This document shows, in pieces, positions 26,170-34,980 of a stretch of DNA of 64,000 bases. Origin of the DNA: Candidatus Helarchaeota archaeon (GTDB lineage: Archaea > Asgardarchaeota > Lokiarchaeia > Helarchaeales > RDOG01); the NCBI GenBank assembly GCA_019058315.1, contig JAHPZH010000003.1, positions 204,351-268,350 of the forward strand, read 5' to 3'. How positions within the stretch are numbered: the first letter of the stretch is position 1; every line of letters begins with the position of its first letter. The notes beneath the pieces were generated by a model that saw only the letters and a list, made by a program, of their open reading frames with translations, was not told where the DNA came from and did not search any database. The translations under genes and the position numbers were made by a program.

Positions 26170-26488
26170 TTTAAGCCCTCTTTTTCGATTTGCCTATTTT
26201 TATTTTAATTAATGAATTCAGTTTATAATTTTTTTTAAAGTTTTTAATAACGAAACATCTAGAAATATATACAGTTATTTTACAAATTATTCCTTTTTAA
26301 TAAATTTCCTTTCAAAAAATCCCTCCCTTTTTACCTTTAAAATCCGCTCGTAATTAAAGCTCGATTTAAAAGCAGACTTTTATTTCAAAAAAATATTAAA
26401 TAATGGTAGATTATGGAGCTTTTCTTCTTTTTACTCGCTAGACCTTCCAGAGGTCAACTGAATTTCATAAGTAGGACCTTATTGTAAA
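26170..26488. other. 319-base intergenic region
   Basis: AT-rich, no gene seen. It holds one short hairpin, GACCT-TCCAG-AGGTC at 26441-26455. No tRNA-like clover or C/D-box pair was recognised, although an unannotated small RNA cannot be excluded. Confidence 0.4.
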
Positions 26489-27367
26489 TTAATTATTAGA
26501 ATGGTCAGCGATAATTAATATTTGATGTTCTGGTACAAGAGGTTCATTCAATCCAAGATATTTCGTTTTAATTATATCATATCCATATGATTTCAGAATT
26601 TTATCCCATCCTTTTAGGCTAAGAAAATTAAGAGGTACAGTAATATCTTCATCTCCAATTACTCGATTGTAAAACCAATCAAAAAAGCAATTACACATCC
26701 TTATATCATCTTTTTCAATATAGCCTTCAATAATTACTAATCGTTTTTTAGTTATTCTCGTTGCTTCCTTCAACAAATGTTCAGGGTCGTTCGCATGATG
26801 CAACACGGTATATAAAATGGTAGTATCTACTTCTTTATCTGATAAAGGTATCTTTTTCTCTGGATTATATAAGATCAATGGTAGTTCTGTGTGATTATAA
26901 TCCACAATATCAACCAGTATTACATCTTTCTCGAGTTGTTTTTTTACTTCTAAGCCTAGAAACCCCTCTCCAGCACCGAGATCAAGTATTTTCTCTCCAA
27001 TAAGATATTCTGCAATTAATTTAAAACTCCTTTTAGCACGTTTATATGAATTACCCTTTCGATCTTTTTCATCATCAACACGTCTTCGGATAAATTTTCT
27101 CAGCGTTTCTTCGACTTTAATGAGAGGTTTTCCTTTTTTTAGTCCTTTATTTATAGTTCTATTTACATAGAACCAAAAAATATGTCTTTTAAAAAAATTC
27201 AAATTAGCATTTTTCATAGCAGATAGAAATAATGACCGAATTTTATTCCAATAGTGCTTTTCTTTTTTGTTTTTCTTAGAAAATATTGGATATATGATAT
27301 TTTGTACAAGATCTATGTCGTTTTGATTAACAGGTTTGTGAAATTTTATCATTTCTTTTTGAATCAT
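26489..27367 (-). CDS. Class I SAM-dependent methyltransferase
   Basis: This 292-residue protein has a Rossmann methyltransferase domain at residues about 115-240. KILDLGAGEGFLGLEV is the SAM-binding loop, VILVDIVDY the acidic second strand, and VDTTILYTVLHHANDPEHLL the motif IV/V region typical of the Methyltransf_11 group. The N-terminal 110 residues are helical and basic and probably bind the substrate. It is transcribed away from the TetR regulator at 27449, and the two share an operator-rich control region, so it is a probable target of that regulator. Confidence 0.85.
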   Translation of the reverse strand: MIQKEMIKFHKPVNQNDIDLVQNIIYPIFSKKNKKEKHYWNKIRSLFLSAMKNANLNFFKRHIFWFYVNRTINKGLKKGKPLIKVEETLRKFIRRRVDDEKDRKGNSYKRAKRSFKLIAEYLIGEKILDLGAGEGFLGLEVKKQLEKDVILVDIVDYNHTELPLILYNPEKKIPLSDKEVDTTILYTVLHHANDPEHLLKEATRITKKRLVIIEGYIEKDDIRMCNCFFDWFYNRVIGDEDITVPLNFLSLKGWDKILKSYGYDIIKTKYLGLNEPLVPEHQILIIADHSNN

Positions 27368-27392
27368 TTATTTGACACAACCTCTATTAGAT

Positions 27393-27412
27393 AAGTGAGC
27401 AATTACTCACTT
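27393..27412. promoter_or_regulatory. Operator palindrome 1 for the TetR regulator
   Basis: AAGTGAGCAATTACTCACTT: 7-base perfect arms around a 6-base spacer, between the divergent methyltransferase and TetR genes. Its centre lies 27 bases from that of the second copy. Confidence 0.75.
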
Positions 27413-27421
27413 ATAAAGTTT

Positions 27422-27439
27422 ATGAGTAATTACTCACTT
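27422..27439. promoter_or_regulatory. Operator palindrome 2 for the TetR regulator
   Basis: TGAGTAATTACTCA is a perfect 14-base palindrome (27423-27436) flanked by sequence matching the first copy (ACTCACTT). It lies 10 bases before the regulator's ATG, so bound protein would block that gene's transcription start. Confidence 0.75.
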
Positions 27440-27448
27440 AATATAATT

Positions 27449-28066
27449 ATGAAATCAAGTAAAAAATTTTCACGAAATAAACAAGAAAAAATTAATTTGA
27501 TTTATGATACATTTTTTAAATTAATCTTAAAACAGGGATATCACAAAACAAGCACAAATCATGTTGCAAAATCAGCTAAAATTAGTATTGGAACCATCTA
27601 CAAATATTTTCCGAAAGGAAAAATAGATATCATAAGAAGATATTTTGAAAAATCGATGGAAACGTTTTTAGATAGTCAACAATTAAGCAATATGAATGAT
27701 GAAAATGTAAGAGATTTGCTCAATCATTTTGTATTAGATTTATTTGAAAATCATAAGAAAAATAAAGGATATAACCTAGCTCTTAGATCTGCAATACAAT
27801 CAGATAAAATATTGCATGATGTACATAAAGAGAAGATTTTCCATTTTTTTAAAGAGTTAGTGCAGAAATTAAGGAAATCAAATGAAAATTTTAAGCAAAT
27901 CTCCGAAAAAAAATTAGTAGATGTATTTATTTTCATGTATAATCTTGTTAATGCAATTTTATATCATCATTTATCAATAATGGAATTATTTGATACAGAT
28001 GATAAATTTATAGATTATCTTTCAGACTTAGTGGCATTTTCATTACAGTATTATTTTAAAACATAA
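27449..28066 (+). CDS. TetR/AcrR family transcriptional regulator
   Basis: This 205-residue repressor-type protein has its N-terminal helix-turn-helix at residues about 12-58 (NLIYDTFFKLILKQGYHKTS, then SAKISIGTIYKYFPKGKIDI), which matches the TetR signature. The C-terminal ligand domain is helical. ATG 27449 is preferred; upstream in-frame GTG/ATG codons would translate the operator repeats themselves (two copies of SNYSL), which argues against them. The two palindromes at 27393-27439 suggest autoregulation and control of the divergent methyltransferase. TetR proteins are usually bacterial, so an old transfer is possible. Confidence 0.9.
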   Translation: MKSSKKFSRNKQEKINLIYDTFFKLILKQGYHKTSTNHVAKSAKISIGTIYKYFPKGKIDIIRRYFEKSMETFLDSQQLSNMNDENVRDLLNHFVLDLFENHKKNKGYNLALRSAIQSDKILHDVHKEKIFHFFKELVQKLRKSNENFKQISEKKLVDVFIFMYNLVNAILYHHLSIMELFDTDDKFIDYLSDLVAFSLQYYFKT

Positions 28067-28116
28067 AGAAATTGAATCCATGGACTAAACAGAAAGTTGA
28101 ATTAATTATCTCCGAT

Positions 28117-29400
28117 TTATCCTTTAAGTTCAGAGATAAATTTTTCACAATTTGCACAATAAATTAGGAATTTTTTATAAAGAAATAGATAATCATCACA
28201 AAGTGGGCAAGTTCGTTCAAGAGGCTCCATTTCAGCCATCTTTAGTTGATCTTCTAAAGGATAGTTAGGATGAGATTTCAAATAATTATCAACTTTTTCA
28301 ATACTACAATTAATTTCTATATTATATTCATGCTTTGGGTCATTATACTGCTCTATATTGTCCGTACTTTCATCATATTCAACTTTTTCAATATTTTGAA
28401 CTTCTACCTCCTCATCTAAAGATTGTACATTTTTTTCTTGATTTATGATCTCATCAAGTTCTTCTAACACTAGATCTTGAACTTCTGTATAATCATTTAG
28501 TATTTTAATAAATTCAAGTACGAAATAAAATCCAGGTACTAAAATAAAAAACGATAATAATGAAATATTTCTCAAACTAAGTAAAATATTATGGGGAATA
28601 ACTAATAGTGATAAATAAAATAAAGGAATGCCCGGAATAAGTAGTCCTACACCAATTACTAGATATAGTATTGAAATTAATGGAAATTTAGTTGTTGGCG
28701 GAGATATTACGATTCTTTCTTGAGTTTGCCTATAAAAAACAAAACCAATTACTAAATTTATGAAAATTAGAGGAATATATGAATAAAGCATTAACGAATT
28801 AAAATAATTATATTCATCGTAAATAAAGACTGTAACAAACAAGTTTGAAAAAACTAATCCGATTATTCCCGCTGTTAAAGCACTAATACCAGTGCCTATA
28901 GATAGGATTCTATTCTTCATATACTTATTGTAAACAATAAATTGGATACCTAGTAGGAAAAAAAATAATCCAAAGAAATTAAATTGAATTTGCCAAAGAC
29001 GATTATTTAACATCAATGATAAAGGACTATTTTTATCTTGTAATAATTCCAGTAAAATGAGAATATGTTGTGGATTATTTCTGTAAAAAATTATATAGAA
29101 AAATATATAAGACACAGGATTTACAGTAGGTGCAACTAATTGATAAAAAAAGATGAAAACAAATAATAATCCTGATGTTATTGTCATTACAAATACAAAT
29201 AAGGAAAGAATTTTCCCTTTTTCTTTATAAAATTGAAGAAAATAATCCCCCATTAGAATGATGCCTACACCAATTAGCAAAAAAATCCATGAATTTTGAT
29301 AAATTGAATAGTAAGAATCGATAAAGAATAATAAACTTAAGGAAAGGATTATACTGCCTAAGAGACTTATTTTTGGGTGATATTCCTCAAATTCTTCCAA
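28117..29400 (-). CDS. Polytopic membrane protein with C-terminal zinc ribbon
   Basis: This 427-residue protein has about eight hydrophobic segments in residues 10-310. They are followed by a long acidic linker (residues about 320-385, rich in E, D, N and Q) and a terminal zinc ribbon, CPLCDDYL and CANCEKF. No family is recognised. The layout, with a membrane part, a flexible linker and a cytoplasmic zinc ribbon, is the same idea as in the proteins at 3516-4421 and 5053-5904 but without sequence similarity in the membrane part. Its start is the TTG at 29400. Confidence 0.65.
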   Translation of the reverse strand: MEEFEEYHPKISLLGSIILSLSLLFFIDSYYSIYQNSWIFLLIGVGIILMGDYFLQFYKEKGKILSLFVFVMTITSGLLFVFIFFYQLVAPTVNPVSYIFFYIIFYRNNPQHILILLELLQDKNSPLSLMLNNRLWQIQFNFFGLFFFLLGIQFIVYNKYMKNRILSIGTGISALTAGIIGLVFSNLFVTVFIYDEYNYFNSLMLYSYIPLIFINLVIGFVFYRQTQERIVISPPTTKFPLISILYLVIGVGLLIPGIPLFYLSLLVIPHNILLSLRNISLLSFFILVPGFYFVLEFIKILNDYTEVQDLVLEELDEIINQEKNVQSLDEEVEVQNIEKVEYDESTDNIEQYNDPKHEYNIEINCSIEKVDNYLKSHPNYPLEDQLKMAEMEPLERTCPLCDDYLFLYKKFLIYCANCEKFISELKG

Positions 29401-29563
29401 TTTTTTTACTCCAGATCTAATATTTTATTAAAATTCAATTAATACAGTCATATATTTTAACAATTAAATAGTTAATATTTCCTCCAAATAACTCCATTAT
29501 TGGAACTTGTTAAAATAATTTTTCTTTTAATTTGGATATTTCAATGAAGATCTAGTGAGGGGA

Positions 29564-29581
29564 ATGTTATCATGATAACAT
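29564..29581. promoter_or_regulatory. Perfect 18-bp palindrome upstream of the GTPase gene
   Basis: ATGTTATCATGATAACAT is perfectly self-complementary and lies 84 bases before the GTPase ATG. A second short palindrome, CGATA-A-TATCG (29642-29652), overlaps the GGGGTGA ribosome site. They are probable binding sites of a dimeric regulator. Confidence 0.55.
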
Positions 29582-29665
29582 CACCATATTCTTTTGATTT
29601 ATAGCATAATTCGTTTCCTAGTGTCATTAAAAGTACATACTCGATAATATCGGGGTGAAAATATA

Positions 29666-30181
29666 ATGGCACAAGCAAAGGTCGCTGCAAAAATTGCTTT
29701 TGTAGGTTTTCCGAGGGTTGGCAAATCTACACTATTAAAAATGGTACAAGGATATAAACCACCTTTAGATTATAAGCCAACCATTGGTTTAGACATTGGT
29801 TCAACTAGACTTTGTGAAAATGTAAATGGGGTTATATGGGATATTGGAGGACAAAAAAACTTTCAACCATTATGGGATTCTTTTCTGAAAGGTGCTAATT
29901 TAATTGTGACAGTCACAGATTCAACTCCAAAAAATGTCCTGCAAACAAAACAAATGCTAAATATATTAGCAAGGAAACAAAATACCAGAATAATAGCTAT
30001 TGCAAATAAGCAAGATATGGATGGACATATGTCTGCTGAACGAGTTGAAAATATTTTACAGGTCCCCACTTATCCTATGGTAGCAATAGAGGAAAAAAAT
30101 AAAGATAATTTTCATTTGTTTATTATCGAAGAATTGATTAAAGCTACCGAACCAGAAGAAGGAGATAATGATGGAAATTAA
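29666..30181 (+). CDS. Arf/Ras-like small GTPase
   Basis: This 171-residue small GTPase has its P-loop in VGFPRVGKSTLL (residues 13-24), switch I with KPTIGLDIG (Thr), switch II in WDIGGQKNF with the catalytic Gln, and the base-recognition motif NKQD near residue 112. The W-D-I-G-G-Q wording and size place it near the Arf/Sar/SRbeta group. No N-terminal amphipathic helix or C-terminal Cys for lipid attachment is visible. ATG 29666 follows GGGGTGA. Its stop overlaps the start of the next gene by 14 bases, so the two are translationally coupled. Large sets of such GTPases are a mark of Asgard archaea. Confidence 0.93.
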   Translation: MAQAKVAAKIAFVGFPRVGKSTLLKMVQGYKPPLDYKPTIGLDIGSTRLCENVNGVIWDIGGQKNFQPLWDSFLKGANLIVTVTDSTPKNVLQTKQMLNILARKQNTRIIAIANKQDMDGHMSAERVENILQVPTYPMVAIEEKNKDNFHLFIIEELIKATEPEEGDNDGN

Positions 30182-30677
30182 ACAGGATGATATACAATCA
30201 ATAGCTGTTATTGGTTTTGATGAAATTACGGGACCAGTCTTAAAATGGAAAAAAGATTTCATCAGTTCAAATGTTCAAGTAGAGCAATTTCTAACTAGTT
30301 TTTATATTATGTTCAATAATGGATCTAATTTCATGCCTAAAGCAATACAATACGATAATTTTTCAGTAATTACGATCTTTAAAGAAATGGATTTGACCTG
30401 TTTCTTTTTAAAAAATAAAGATCTGTTGGATGCCGCAAATCTAGAGCAATTAGAACAGCAATATATTCCAAAGCTTAAGAAACAAGTACGAGAAAAAACA
30501 ATAAAAGAGGAAATGGTCGGATTACTAGAAAATGAAGAAATGACTGTTAAAGAAATTAAAAAACATTTTAAATTTAATGCAAATACAGTTAGAAAATATC
30601 TTAGAGCACTTGAAGAAGAAGGAAAACTTAAACGAATCGGTACAGAAGGAAGAGCCATAATCTGGGGCGCTTCTTAA
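30168..30677 (+). CDS. Longin/roadblock-like domain protein with winged helix
   Basis: This 169-residue protein has an N-terminal 105 residues that fit a longin-like alpha/beta domain (SIAVIGFDEITGPVLKWKKD, then FSVITIFKEMDLTCFFL). C-terminal residues 110-169 form a winged helix (MTVKEIKKHFKFNANTVRKY, LRALEEEGKLKRI). Longin and roadblock proteins bind and regulate small GTPases, and here the gene overlaps the GTPase gene by 14 bases, so a complex is likely. The winged helix could bind DNA or protein. An ATG three bases further in (30171) is an equal start choice. Confidence 0.72.
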   Translation: MMEIKQDDIQSIAVIGFDEITGPVLKWKKDFISSNVQVEQFLTSFYIMFNNGSNFMPKAIQYDNFSVITIFKEMDLTCFFLKNKDLLDAANLEQLEQQYIPKLKKQVREKTIKEEMVGLLENEEMTVKEIKKHFKFNANTVRKYLRALEEEGKLKRIGTEGRAIIWGAS

Positions 30678-30898
30678 AATAATTTATCATTCCATTTTTT
30701 TTATTTATTCATTTTTAAAATATTAACTTAATATTTAGCCAATTTTAAAAACCTACGAATAAAAGGCTTATAATGAAGTTTTTTTAAGATATTATACCAT
30801 TAAAATTAATAAATTATCCATAAAACAATTAATGCCAATATAAAAAAATATAAAATAAAGTTTTTAATAACTAATATTAAGAAATTGTAGGGATAACA

Positions 30899-31732
30899 AT
30901 GTCAGATATAACCTTATTAACAATAGAAAAGCATGCAAAAATTTGTAAAAAATATCCTTTTAGCAGACGGACTGGACGAATTTTCAAAGAAAAGCTTCTT
31001 GATAGTATGGTTTGGGTAACTCAAGAGGGAATTTCTATTTCTGATAAAGAATTTCAATACCCAATAAAAATACTATTTGACGAAATAAATTATATTAAAG
31101 AAATAGAAATGGATTGTAAAGCAGTTTATATTAATTATGCTAATAGTGAAATTATATATTTTTTATTTTTAAGTTCTTTTGGTTGGCAGGAAGAGAAACA
31201 TAATGAATTTTTTGAACTTCTTCAAGAGCTATTAGATCAACAGCAAGAACTCCGTATAGATAAATTAAGGGCTAATATTCTTGAATATATTTCACCTTAT
31301 GATGAAATAACTTTTGGAACTATTGCTGACCACTTCAAATTGAGTTTTGAAGTTGTTCAAAATGAAATTAAAAAAATGATTGAAAATAAAAAACTTAAAG
31401 GAAAATTGTGTCTGGATAAAATTATCCTTAGAGAACCACTCAAAGAAGCATTTAAAATAAATCTTTTTGATTATATAAAACCTTATGATGAAGTGACATT
31501 TGAAAGTCTGTCAAAACATTTCAAATTAGATAAGGATTTTATTGAAAATGAAATAAAGAGAATGCTAAAAGATGGAAAGCTACAAGGTAGTTTATGCTCA
31601 GATAAAATTATTTTGAGAGAAAGAACTCCAAAATTAACATTATTAAAATGTCCAAATTGTAATGCTCCTTTAGAATCTAAACCGCCTTGTAAATGTGATC
31701 ATTGTGGAGTCTTAATTGAAATTTCCCTATAA
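30899..31732 (+). CDS. PH-like domain, two winged-helix repeats and zinc ribbon protein
   Basis: This 277-residue relative of the protein at 21030-22115 has an N-terminal beta-rich domain of about 110 residues with a closing helix (MVWVTQEGISISDKEFQYPI, then VYINYANSEIIYFLFL). Two closely matching winged-helix repeats follow (ILEYISPYDEITFGTIADHF and LFDYIKPYDEVTFESLSKHF, each followed by a G-K/S-L-C-x-D-K-I-I-L wing). The end is a zinc ribbon, CPNCNAPLESKPPCKCDHCG. It follows the GTPase/longin pair on the same strand after a 221-base gap. ATG 30899 follows GGGAT. Its role is unknown; membrane or trafficking-adaptor and transcription-linked roles are both possible. Confidence 0.6.
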   Translation: MSDITLLTIEKHAKICKKYPFSRRTGRIFKEKLLDSMVWVTQEGISISDKEFQYPIKILFDEINYIKEIEMDCKAVYINYANSEIIYFLFLSSFGWQEEKHNEFFELLQELLDQQQELRIDKLRANILEYISPYDEITFGTIADHFKLSFEVVQNEIKKMIENKKLKGKLCLDKIILREPLKEAFKINLFDYIKPYDEVTFESLSKHFKLDKDFIENEIKRMLKDGKLQGSLCSDKIILRERTPKLTLLKCPNCNAPLESKPPCKCDHCGVLIEISL

Positions 31733-31743
31733 AATCTTTTAAA

Positions 31744-31764
31744 TTTAGAAAACCCTTTTCTAAA
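31744..31764 (+). terminator. Perfect hairpin downstream of the winged-helix/zinc gene
   Basis: TTTAGAAAA-CCC-TTTTCTAAA: 9-base perfect arms and a 3-base loop, starting 11 bases after the stop at 31732. It may be a transcript end or a processing hairpin. Confidence 0.5.
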
Positions 31765-31968
31765 GATAATAAAATATAAGATATAAGAGTAATTATCTTT
31801 ACAGTTTAGGTGTATAAAATCAATATAATTAAAGAGCTAACTGTAAAAAAAAGACTTAGTTGAAATAAAGAAATATTATTTTGAATTAAATGAAAATTAT
31901 TTAAAAATAATCAAATTATTTAGACTTGAATTTAAATTGATCTGTATATAGATTTAGGAGACTTCTAT

Positions 31969-33159
31969 TTGGGCGATATAGTTGAAAAACATTTGACAGG
32001 AGATAGTGTTTTTAAAGAAGAATCTACACTATTTCGTGAATATGTCCCAGATAAATTACCTCGCAGAGAAAAAGAGATTGCACGTTTAACTCGTGATTTT
32101 AAACCGCTAACTAGTAAAAAAGGTGCTTTCTCAGTTAATGTAGCCATAATAGGCAATGCTGGAATAGGAAAAACATCAATTGCAAAATATTTCATGGAAA
32201 GATTTCCTAAATCGGCCGAAAAAGTAGGTAAAAAAGTATATTGTGTTTATTATAATTGTTATACATATCGTACGAAGAGTTCGATTTTAAGACATTTACT
32301 AAATAAATATTTTAATGTATTTTCTACTCGTGGTTTTTCGGATAATGAGTTACTCTCTGATTTAATGAAGAGTCTGAACAAACAAGATTCTCACCTCATT
32401 TTAATTCTGGATGAAGCTAATGTTTTAGGGGGTGAAGATATTTTAAGCTTTATTTACATTCCAGAAGCTTTTGAATTTGGACAATCCAGAATTTCAACAA
32501 TTTTAATATCAAGATTAACAGAATTCAATTCGTTACTAAATGTTCAATTAAGTGAACGAATTCATGATAAAATCCAATTATCAGGATATAATGAAGACGA
32601 TTTACGAGAAATTTTAGGCTATAGAGCAGAATTAGCGTTTAAAAATAATGTAGTATCCACCGATGTTTTTGATCAAGTAGTTTCAATAGCTGCTAATACT
32701 CAAAATGCCCGTCATGGCATTGAAATCTTTTATCATGCAGGTAAAATCGCTGATCAAGAAGAGCTTTCTTATATCACTCCAGAAATGGTAAGAAAAGCAA
32801 AAGCATATGTTTATCCTGAGTTGCGTTCCAGTGTATTAGAAGAATTAAAAGAACAAGAATTATTTGTTTCAATTGCTATTGCTCGTCATTTGAAAAAGGA
32901 TAATATTGCCCATACAAGCATAGATGAAGTTTATGAATTTTATAAGATCGTCTGTGAAGAAAATGGAGAAACACCTCAAGCAAAAGTTACATTTCGTCGT
33001 CATATAGATGTATTAGCCAAAACGGGGATAATTTATAAAGTGGTTGAGCCAGTTGGGGGAGGAAAACGTGGAAGAAGATCAATTATAACACTTCAAGATA
33101 TCCCCGCAGAAGTATTAGAAGAAAAATGTACTAATATATTAGAAAAAAATGAAAAATAG
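31969..33159 (+). CDS. cdc6: Orc1/Cdc6 replication initiator
   Basis: This 396-residue AAA+ protein recognises replication origins and loads the MCM helicase. The pattern is VPDKLPRREKEIARL, then Walker A IIGNAGIGKTSIAKYF, Walker B LILILDEANVL, sensor I around STILISRLTEF, and sensor II near NARHGIEIFYHAGKIA (x-A-R-x-G-I/A-x-x-x-x-x-A-G). A C-terminal winged helix (VTFRRHIDVLAKTGIIYKVV) completes it. TTG 31969 follows TAGGAGA. It converges on tfb with one base between the stop codons. No clear origin-recognition-box repeat was seen in its 236-base upstream gap. Confidence 0.95.
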   Translation: MGDIVEKHLTGDSVFKEESTLFREYVPDKLPRREKEIARLTRDFKPLTSKKGAFSVNVAIIGNAGIGKTSIAKYFMERFPKSAEKVGKKVYCVYYNCYTYRTKSSILRHLLNKYFNVFSTRGFSDNELLSDLMKSLNKQDSHLILILDEANVLGGEDILSFIYIPEAFEFGQSRISTILISRLTEFNSLLNVQLSERIHDKIQLSGYNEDDLREILGYRAELAFKNNVVSTDVFDQVVSIAANTQNARHGIEIFYHAGKIADQEELSYITPEMVRKAKAYVYPELRSSVLEELKEQELFVSIAIARHLKKDNIAHTSIDEVYEFYKIVCEENGETPQAKVTFRRHIDVLAKTGIIYKVVEPVGGGKRGRRSIITLQDIPAEVLEEKCTNILEKNEK

Positions 33160-33160
33160 A

Positions 33161-34105
33161 TTATAGAGATACATCTAAATTTAATTCTGTGCAAATTTCT
33201 TTATATCTATTTCTTACAGTCACTTCTGTGACACGTGCTACTTTTGCCACCTTTGTTTGCGTTTTTTTCTCATTCATTATGACGCTGGCAATATAAACGG
33301 CTGCTGCTGCTACGCCACAAGGTCCTCTACCAGATGTTAATCCGAAATCAGTTGCTTTTTTTAAGATTTCAATAGCTTTTAGTTGCACTTTAGTGGAAAG
33401 TTCTAAATCTTGGGAAATGCGAGAAATATAATCTACGGGATCAACATTTGGAATTTGGATATTTAACTTATTAATTATAAATCTATAGCTTCTACCAATT
33501 TCTTTTTTACTCGCTTTGGCGATTTCGGCTATCTCGTCCAAAGTTCTGGGCGTTCTACATTGTCTTAGAGCGGCATATAAGGCTGCAGATGCGACTTCTT
33601 CAATTGATCGACCACGCACTAAACGTTTTTCCACAGCTTTTCTATAAATAAATGCTGCTACTTCTTTTACGTTTTTTGGTATCCCTAAATGTGATGACAT
33701 ACGGTCTAATTCTGAAAAAGCAAGCGCTAAATTACGTTCTGTGGCATCAGATACACGCATACGTCTGTTCCACTTTCTTAAACGGTATATTTGAGCTCTA
33801 TTTTTTCCTCTTAAATTTTTACCTGCATAATCTTGATTTCGCCAATCGATCATAGTACTAAGACCTTTATCGTGGATCGTATAAGTCATCGGCGCACCAA
33901 CCCTTACGCGTTTTTCTTTTTGTTCAAAATCAAATGCACGCCATTCTGGTCCGTGATCCATTAGTTTGCTTTCAATTACTAAGCCACATTGGCTGCAAAT
34001 TAGTTCTCCCCTCTCACTATCTTTTAGGATATGGGAGTTTCCGCATTCACTACATTTAGCATTAAATTCATTATTAAAATGATGGGTAACTCTTTGTAAA
34101 TCCAT
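33161..34105 (-). CDS. tfb: Transcription initiation factor TFIIB
   Basis: This 314-residue TFIIB recruits RNA polymerase to the TBP-promoter complex. The zinc ribbon is [20 protein letters not shown] followed by SQCG (residues about 18-42). The B-finger is [20 protein letters not shown]. Two cyclin folds follow, each with the G-R-S/P-I-E-x-V-A-S-A or G-P-x-G-V-A-A-A wording ([35 protein letters not shown]). The C-terminal helix-turn-helix ([18 protein letters not shown]) contacts the BRE. All parts are complete. It is the last gene of a same-strand series with srp19 and gar1. Confidence 0.97.
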   Translation of the reverse strand: MDLQRVTHHFNNEFNAKCSECGNSHILKDSERGELICSQCGLVIESKLMDHGPEWRAFDFEQKEKRVRVGAPMTYTIHDKGLSTMIDWRNQDYAGKNLRGKNRAQIYRLRKWNRRMRVSDATERNLALAFSELDRMSSHLGIPKNVKEVAAFIYRKAVEKRLVRGRSIEEVASAALYAALRQCRTPRTLDEIAEIAKASKKEIGRSYRFIINKLNIQIPNVDPVDYISRISQDLELSTKVQLKAIEILKKATDFGLTSGRGPCGVAAAAVYIASVIMNEKKTQTKVAKVARVTEVTVRNRYKEICTELNLDVSL

Positions 34106-34120
34106 TTTTAATATTCTCCC

Positions 34121-34384
34121 TTATTGTTTTTTCTTAAAATTTTTCCCTTTCTTTTTAATATAGAGATTTTCTCCAATTAAATTAGAGTAATTTTGATTTT
34201 TGTTTAGAGGTTTAATTAATATATAGGGTTTATTTACAGACCCTATGATATCATAAACATAACCAATTTTTTTCTTTTTTTCGTCGGAAACAATATTTCT
34301 TTTGCCTATCTTTGGAATAAAGTAAGATTTAACAACAATATTCATTTGTGATGAAATATGAATGACTGTGCCTAACTTATTCAA
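34121..34384 (-). CDS. gar1: H/ACA ribonucleoprotein subunit Gar1
   Basis: This 87-residue protein is part of the pseudouridylation guide complex with Cbf5, Nop10 and L7Ae. MNKLGTVIHISSQMNIVVKS is the first part of the Gar1 six-strand barrel. It is followed by GYVYDIIGSVNKPYILIKP, which holds the conserved G-x-V-x-D-x-x-G-x-V-x-x-P-Y. The start is TTG 34384, nine bases after GGGGAT. The frame stays open 39 codons further upstream, but that part is not Gar1-like. The gene lies between srp19 and tfb, an arrangement well known from archaea. Confidence 0.88.
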   Translation of the reverse strand: MNKLGTVIHISSQMNIVVKSYFIPKIGKRNIVSDEKKKKIGYVYDIIGSVNKPYILIKPLNKNQNYSNLIGENLYIKKKGKNFKKKQ

Positions 34385-34527
34385 AGCGGATAAATCCCCG
34401 ACAAAATTATACTGTAAGGAATTATGGATCAGAATCACATTAATAAATATTTTGGTAATAAACAAATTTGCAAACATAAGAATTTTGATAATATCAAACA
34501 ATTGGCTTAGATATAACGATTATACGC

Positions 34528-34812
34528 TTATTTTTTCAATTTTTTTAAATGTTTAGTTAATTTTATTAGAATTTTACCTTTTTTCTCTGATGGATTTAAT
34601 ATTGACAATCTGCCAGGGCTCCACCAGCATTTTGGATAAGCTTTACCAATTTCTATTTCAAACTTATATCCTAAAGCGCCAGCAGACTTTGCCATCATTT
34701 CTAAGGATGGCGATTTTATAGCTAATTTCTTACTTACCCTTCTTCCCTCGTTTCTCGTCTTTTCTGCATCAAAATATGCTGGATAAAAATACAGTTTATT
34801 TCTTTTCTTCAT
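34528..34812 (-). CDS. srp19: Signal recognition particle protein SRP19
   Basis: This complete 94-residue SRP19 binds helices 6 and 8 of 7S RNA and prepares the site for SRP54. YFYPAYFDAEKTRNEGRRVS, then KSPSLEMMAKSAGALGYKFE and KCWWSPGRL, show all conserved blocks, including the R-x-G-R-x-V/I motif. It is transcribed in the same direction as gar1 and tfb, 143 bases upstream of the chosen gar1 start. Confidence 0.96.
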   Translation of the reverse strand: MKKRNKLYFYPAYFDAEKTRNEGRRVSKKLAIKSPSLEMMAKSAGALGYKFEIEIGKAYPKCWWSPGRLSILNPSEKKGKILIKLTKHLKKLKK

Positions 34813-34980
34813 GGGATTATATAATTGTCTTTCCCTTATTAAAGTATGCAGATATGCTTTATTTCAATTTAAGGAACTTTAAAAAAGTAATTTTCTTTAT
34901 GTTTGCTTAATAAAAAAATTAGAATTTTATGATAATTAATCAAAATACGAAATTTAAAATTTTTAAATGAGGTCAATCAA

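Noticed and set aside
26441..26455. Small structured RNA gene around the GACCT/AGGTC hairpin
   Set aside because: A single 5-bp stem, with no tRNA or C/D-box features.
31733..31968. Replication origin next to cdc6
   Set aside because: No repeated origin-recognition-box-like motif or long duplex-unwinding element could be picked out; one hairpin only.
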